This document shows, piece after piece, positions 4,511-5,693 of a stretch of 5,693 nt of DNA. The translations under genes and the position numbers were made by a program. The stretch comes from Paludibacteraceae bacterium (GTDB taxonomy: Bacteria > Bacteroidota > Bacteroidia > Bacteroidales > Paludibacteraceae). The stretch is from NCBI GenBank assembly GCA_017965125.1, contig JAGCQO010000147.1, positions 1 to 5,693 of the forward strand, read 5' to 3'. The first letter of the stretch is position 1. Each line of letters opens with the position of its first letter. Below the pieces are notes generated by a model. That model worked only from the letters and a program-made list of their open reading frames with translations, made no database searches and had not been told where the DNA came from.

Positions 4511-5503
4511 ATGTTCTATTTAACAAGTTATATTATAATCACCCTTCAAGACGGTCGCCGTCTGCGTGTCAGACCTTATTCAGTCAAGTGGAAAAGGTCG
4601 GTCGAAAACTTGTGCGACACCTGCGAAATCACCCTTCCTCTCCATCCCTACCTATACACGACCAAATCAAATGCCAGCAGCAGGGAGTGCCTTATCAGAG
4701 TGGATGACCCCGTGAGCGTGTCGTTGGGATACAACGACAACAACTCGGTGCGCTTCATCGGCTTCGTGGCGGCTGTCAACTACAGCGATAGGCTTGTTCT
4801 CCAATGCGAGGGGTATTATCATCTGATAAAAAGGGGAAACAAAGACAAAAGCTGGAAATCCGTGAGTCTGAAGAAACTGCTTGAGTATCTGACAGCTGGC
4901 ACCGGCATAACACTATCAAAAAGCATACCAGACGAACAGCTCGGAATGGTGACTTTGCAGAACGCCTCGATGGACAAGGTGTTCAAGATGCTGAACGACA
5001 ATTATCAGTGCGTGGCTTACTTCAAGGGCAAGGAACTGTACTGCGGACCGTCATACTTCCCGGACAGGACAGCGACACAGGTGAAGAAGCTGCGCATAGG
5101 CTGGAACGTGAAGAGCGGCGAGGTGAAGAACCAGCCGCTCGCCGAGGTGGTCAACATTGTGCTGAAGACTACCGACGACAAGGGCAAGACCACCAAGACC
5201 AAGCCGTCGGGCACGGTGGTGAAAGCTGACTCTAAGAAGGAGTATAAAATAAAATCTACCCTGAGTGCGAACTATAGGAAAGAACTGATGAAACGCCTGC
5301 ATGACGAAGAGAACGCCAAGAGCCTGAAGCAGGCTGACGTCACCTGTTTCCTCGAGCCGCAGCTGGAGCTGGGCGAGGTGGTCGAGGTGATAGACCAGCG
5401 CTATCCGGAACGCAACGGACGTTTCTTCGTGGCCGCCATCGACGGCGAGTTCGGCGAGAGCGGAGGCAGTCAGAAACTAACACTGAAATACTATGGCGAT
5501 TAA
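4511..5503 (+). CDS. phage baseplate hub protein, gpD-like (late control D family)
   Basis: 330 residues. In contractile phage tails the gpD/gp27-type hub forms the ring at the tail tip that binds the spike; this role is family knowledge. Visible features: N-terminal strands (YIIITLQDGRRLRVRPYSVK, 7-26) and a CEITLPL strand (38-44); VDDPVSVSLGYN (64-75) and RFIGFVAAVNYSDRLVLQCE (81-100), the usual FxGfV...l.leC hub core; KLLEYLTAGTGITL (122-135); the MDKVFKMLNDNYQCVAYFKG region with LYCGPSYFP (154-184); a Lys/Thr-rich stretch (219-248); and C-terminal LEPQLELGEVVEV and GRFFVAAIDGEF (281-314). The start at 4511 is kept because strand 1 follows at once. No Shine-Dalgarno is seen. It overlaps the next gene by 11 bp, typical of a tail operon. 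Its upstream partner is missing: the gene before it is a fragment and a minus-strand gene intervenes, so any promoter is unclear. Confidence 0.82.
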   Translation: MFYLTSYIIITLQDGRRLRVRPYSVKWKRSVENLCDTCEITLPLHPYLYTTKSNASSRECLIRVDDPVSVSLGYNDNNSVRFIGFVAAVNYSDRLVLQCEGYYHLIKRGNKDKSWKSVSLKKLLEYLTAGTGITLSKSIPDEQLGMVTLQNASMDKVFKMLNDNYQCVAYFKGKELYCGPSYFPDRTATQVKKLRIGWNVKSGEVKNQPLAEVVNIVLKTTDDKGKTTKTKPSGTVVKADSKKEYKIKSTLSANYRKELMKRLHDEENAKSLKQADVTCFLEPQLELGEVVEVIDQRYPERNGRFFVAAIDGEFGESGGSQKLTLKYYGD

Positions 5504-5693
5504 GACTGAAGACATAAGACAGGCGCTCAGGGACTTCACCGCCCAGGGCGTGGCGACGATGATAGGCACAGTGAGCGAGGTGGACGCCACGGAGCGCACC
5601 TGCACGCTGACACACGAGGATGTGGCGTACTACGGCGTGCGCCTGCAGCCAGTCACCGGCGGTTCAGCCGGACTGCTCGTGACACCGAAGGAA
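5493..5693 (+). CDS. phage baseplate assembly protein gpV/gp45-like, 3' partial
   Basis: ATG at 5493 lies inside the last codons of the hub gene. The frame is open for 67 codons to the window edge. After a short helix (residues 5-19) comes MIGTVSEVDATERTCTLTHE, then VRLQPVTGGSAGLLVTPKE. This is the start of the OB-fold of the gpV/gp45 baseplate spike family (GTV...VD...TCTL, then VRLQP...G.LL..P). Such proteins form the trimeric tail spike that sits on the gpD-like hub. The gene order hub then spike, and the 11-bp overlap with likely translational coupling, fit this well. The C-terminal spike part is outside the window. Confidence 0.78.
   Translation, partial: MAIKTEDIRQALRDFTAQGVATMIGTVSEVDATERTCTLTHEDVAYYGVRLQPVTGGSAGLLVTPKE

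Noticed and set aside
5340..5615. A 91-codon minus-strand frame opposite the hub/spike junction
   Set aside because: It is antisense to two overlapping, well-supported phage genes and is Arg-rich as typical for shadow frames.
1..5693. CRISPR arrays, insertion sequences, invertible promoters
   Set aside because: No regularly spaced repeats, no transposase frame and no inverted repeat pair flanking a promoter were seen. The only near-identical repeat pair is in direct orientation.

Overview
The window looks like a Bacteroidota (Bacteroidales) chromosome of moderate GC content. Three things support this. Several start regions carry the Bacteroidota -7 element TAnnTTTG, sometimes with a TTG about 19-20 nt upstream. 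None of the genes has a convincing Shine-Dalgarno site. The protein families present (an RsmF-type methyltransferase, a PhnP-like metallohydrolase, small secreted proteins, a gpD/gpV-type tail module) are common in that phylum.

Left part (1-2994): the tail of a plus-strand SH3-like protein ends at 119. A strong bidirectional terminator (140-170) separates it from a convergent minus-strand cluster. Read in transcription order, that cluster is an RsmF-like rRNA m5C methyltransferase (2961-1582), a PhnP-like metallo-beta-lactamase-fold phosphodiesterase (1551-793) and a secreted protein of unknown function (737-192). Gaps of 30 and 55 bp suggest one operon, led by a -7 element at 2987-2994. This part looks like ordinary chromosome.

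Middle (2995-3639): no convincing intact gene. It holds a series of short plus-strand units: a hairpin plus intrinsic terminator (3109-3173); a very good promoter, a foldable segment of about 100 nt and an intrinsic terminator (3213-3352); and a second near-identical promoter core with two hairpins and a weak U-tract (3391-3493). These look like candidate small noncoding RNAs. A 28-codon ORF tail (3496-3582) may be gene debris.

Right part (3586-5693): a phage tail region that appears broken or loaded with cargo. A small single-pass membrane protein on the minus strand has its own promoter and terminator. A start-less plus-strand 3' gene fragment (3874-4041) follows. A secreted protein with five degenerate 13-14-residue repeats (4507-4034, minus) starts only 3 bp from the divergent phage baseplate hub gene (gpD-like, 4511-5503). 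The hub overlaps by 11 bp a baseplate gpV/gp45-like gene that runs off the window. Inference: a contractile-tail or Mu/P2-like prophage, or its remnant, lies to the right of the methyltransferase operon, and the two minus-strand genes are accessory (moron-like) insertions in it.
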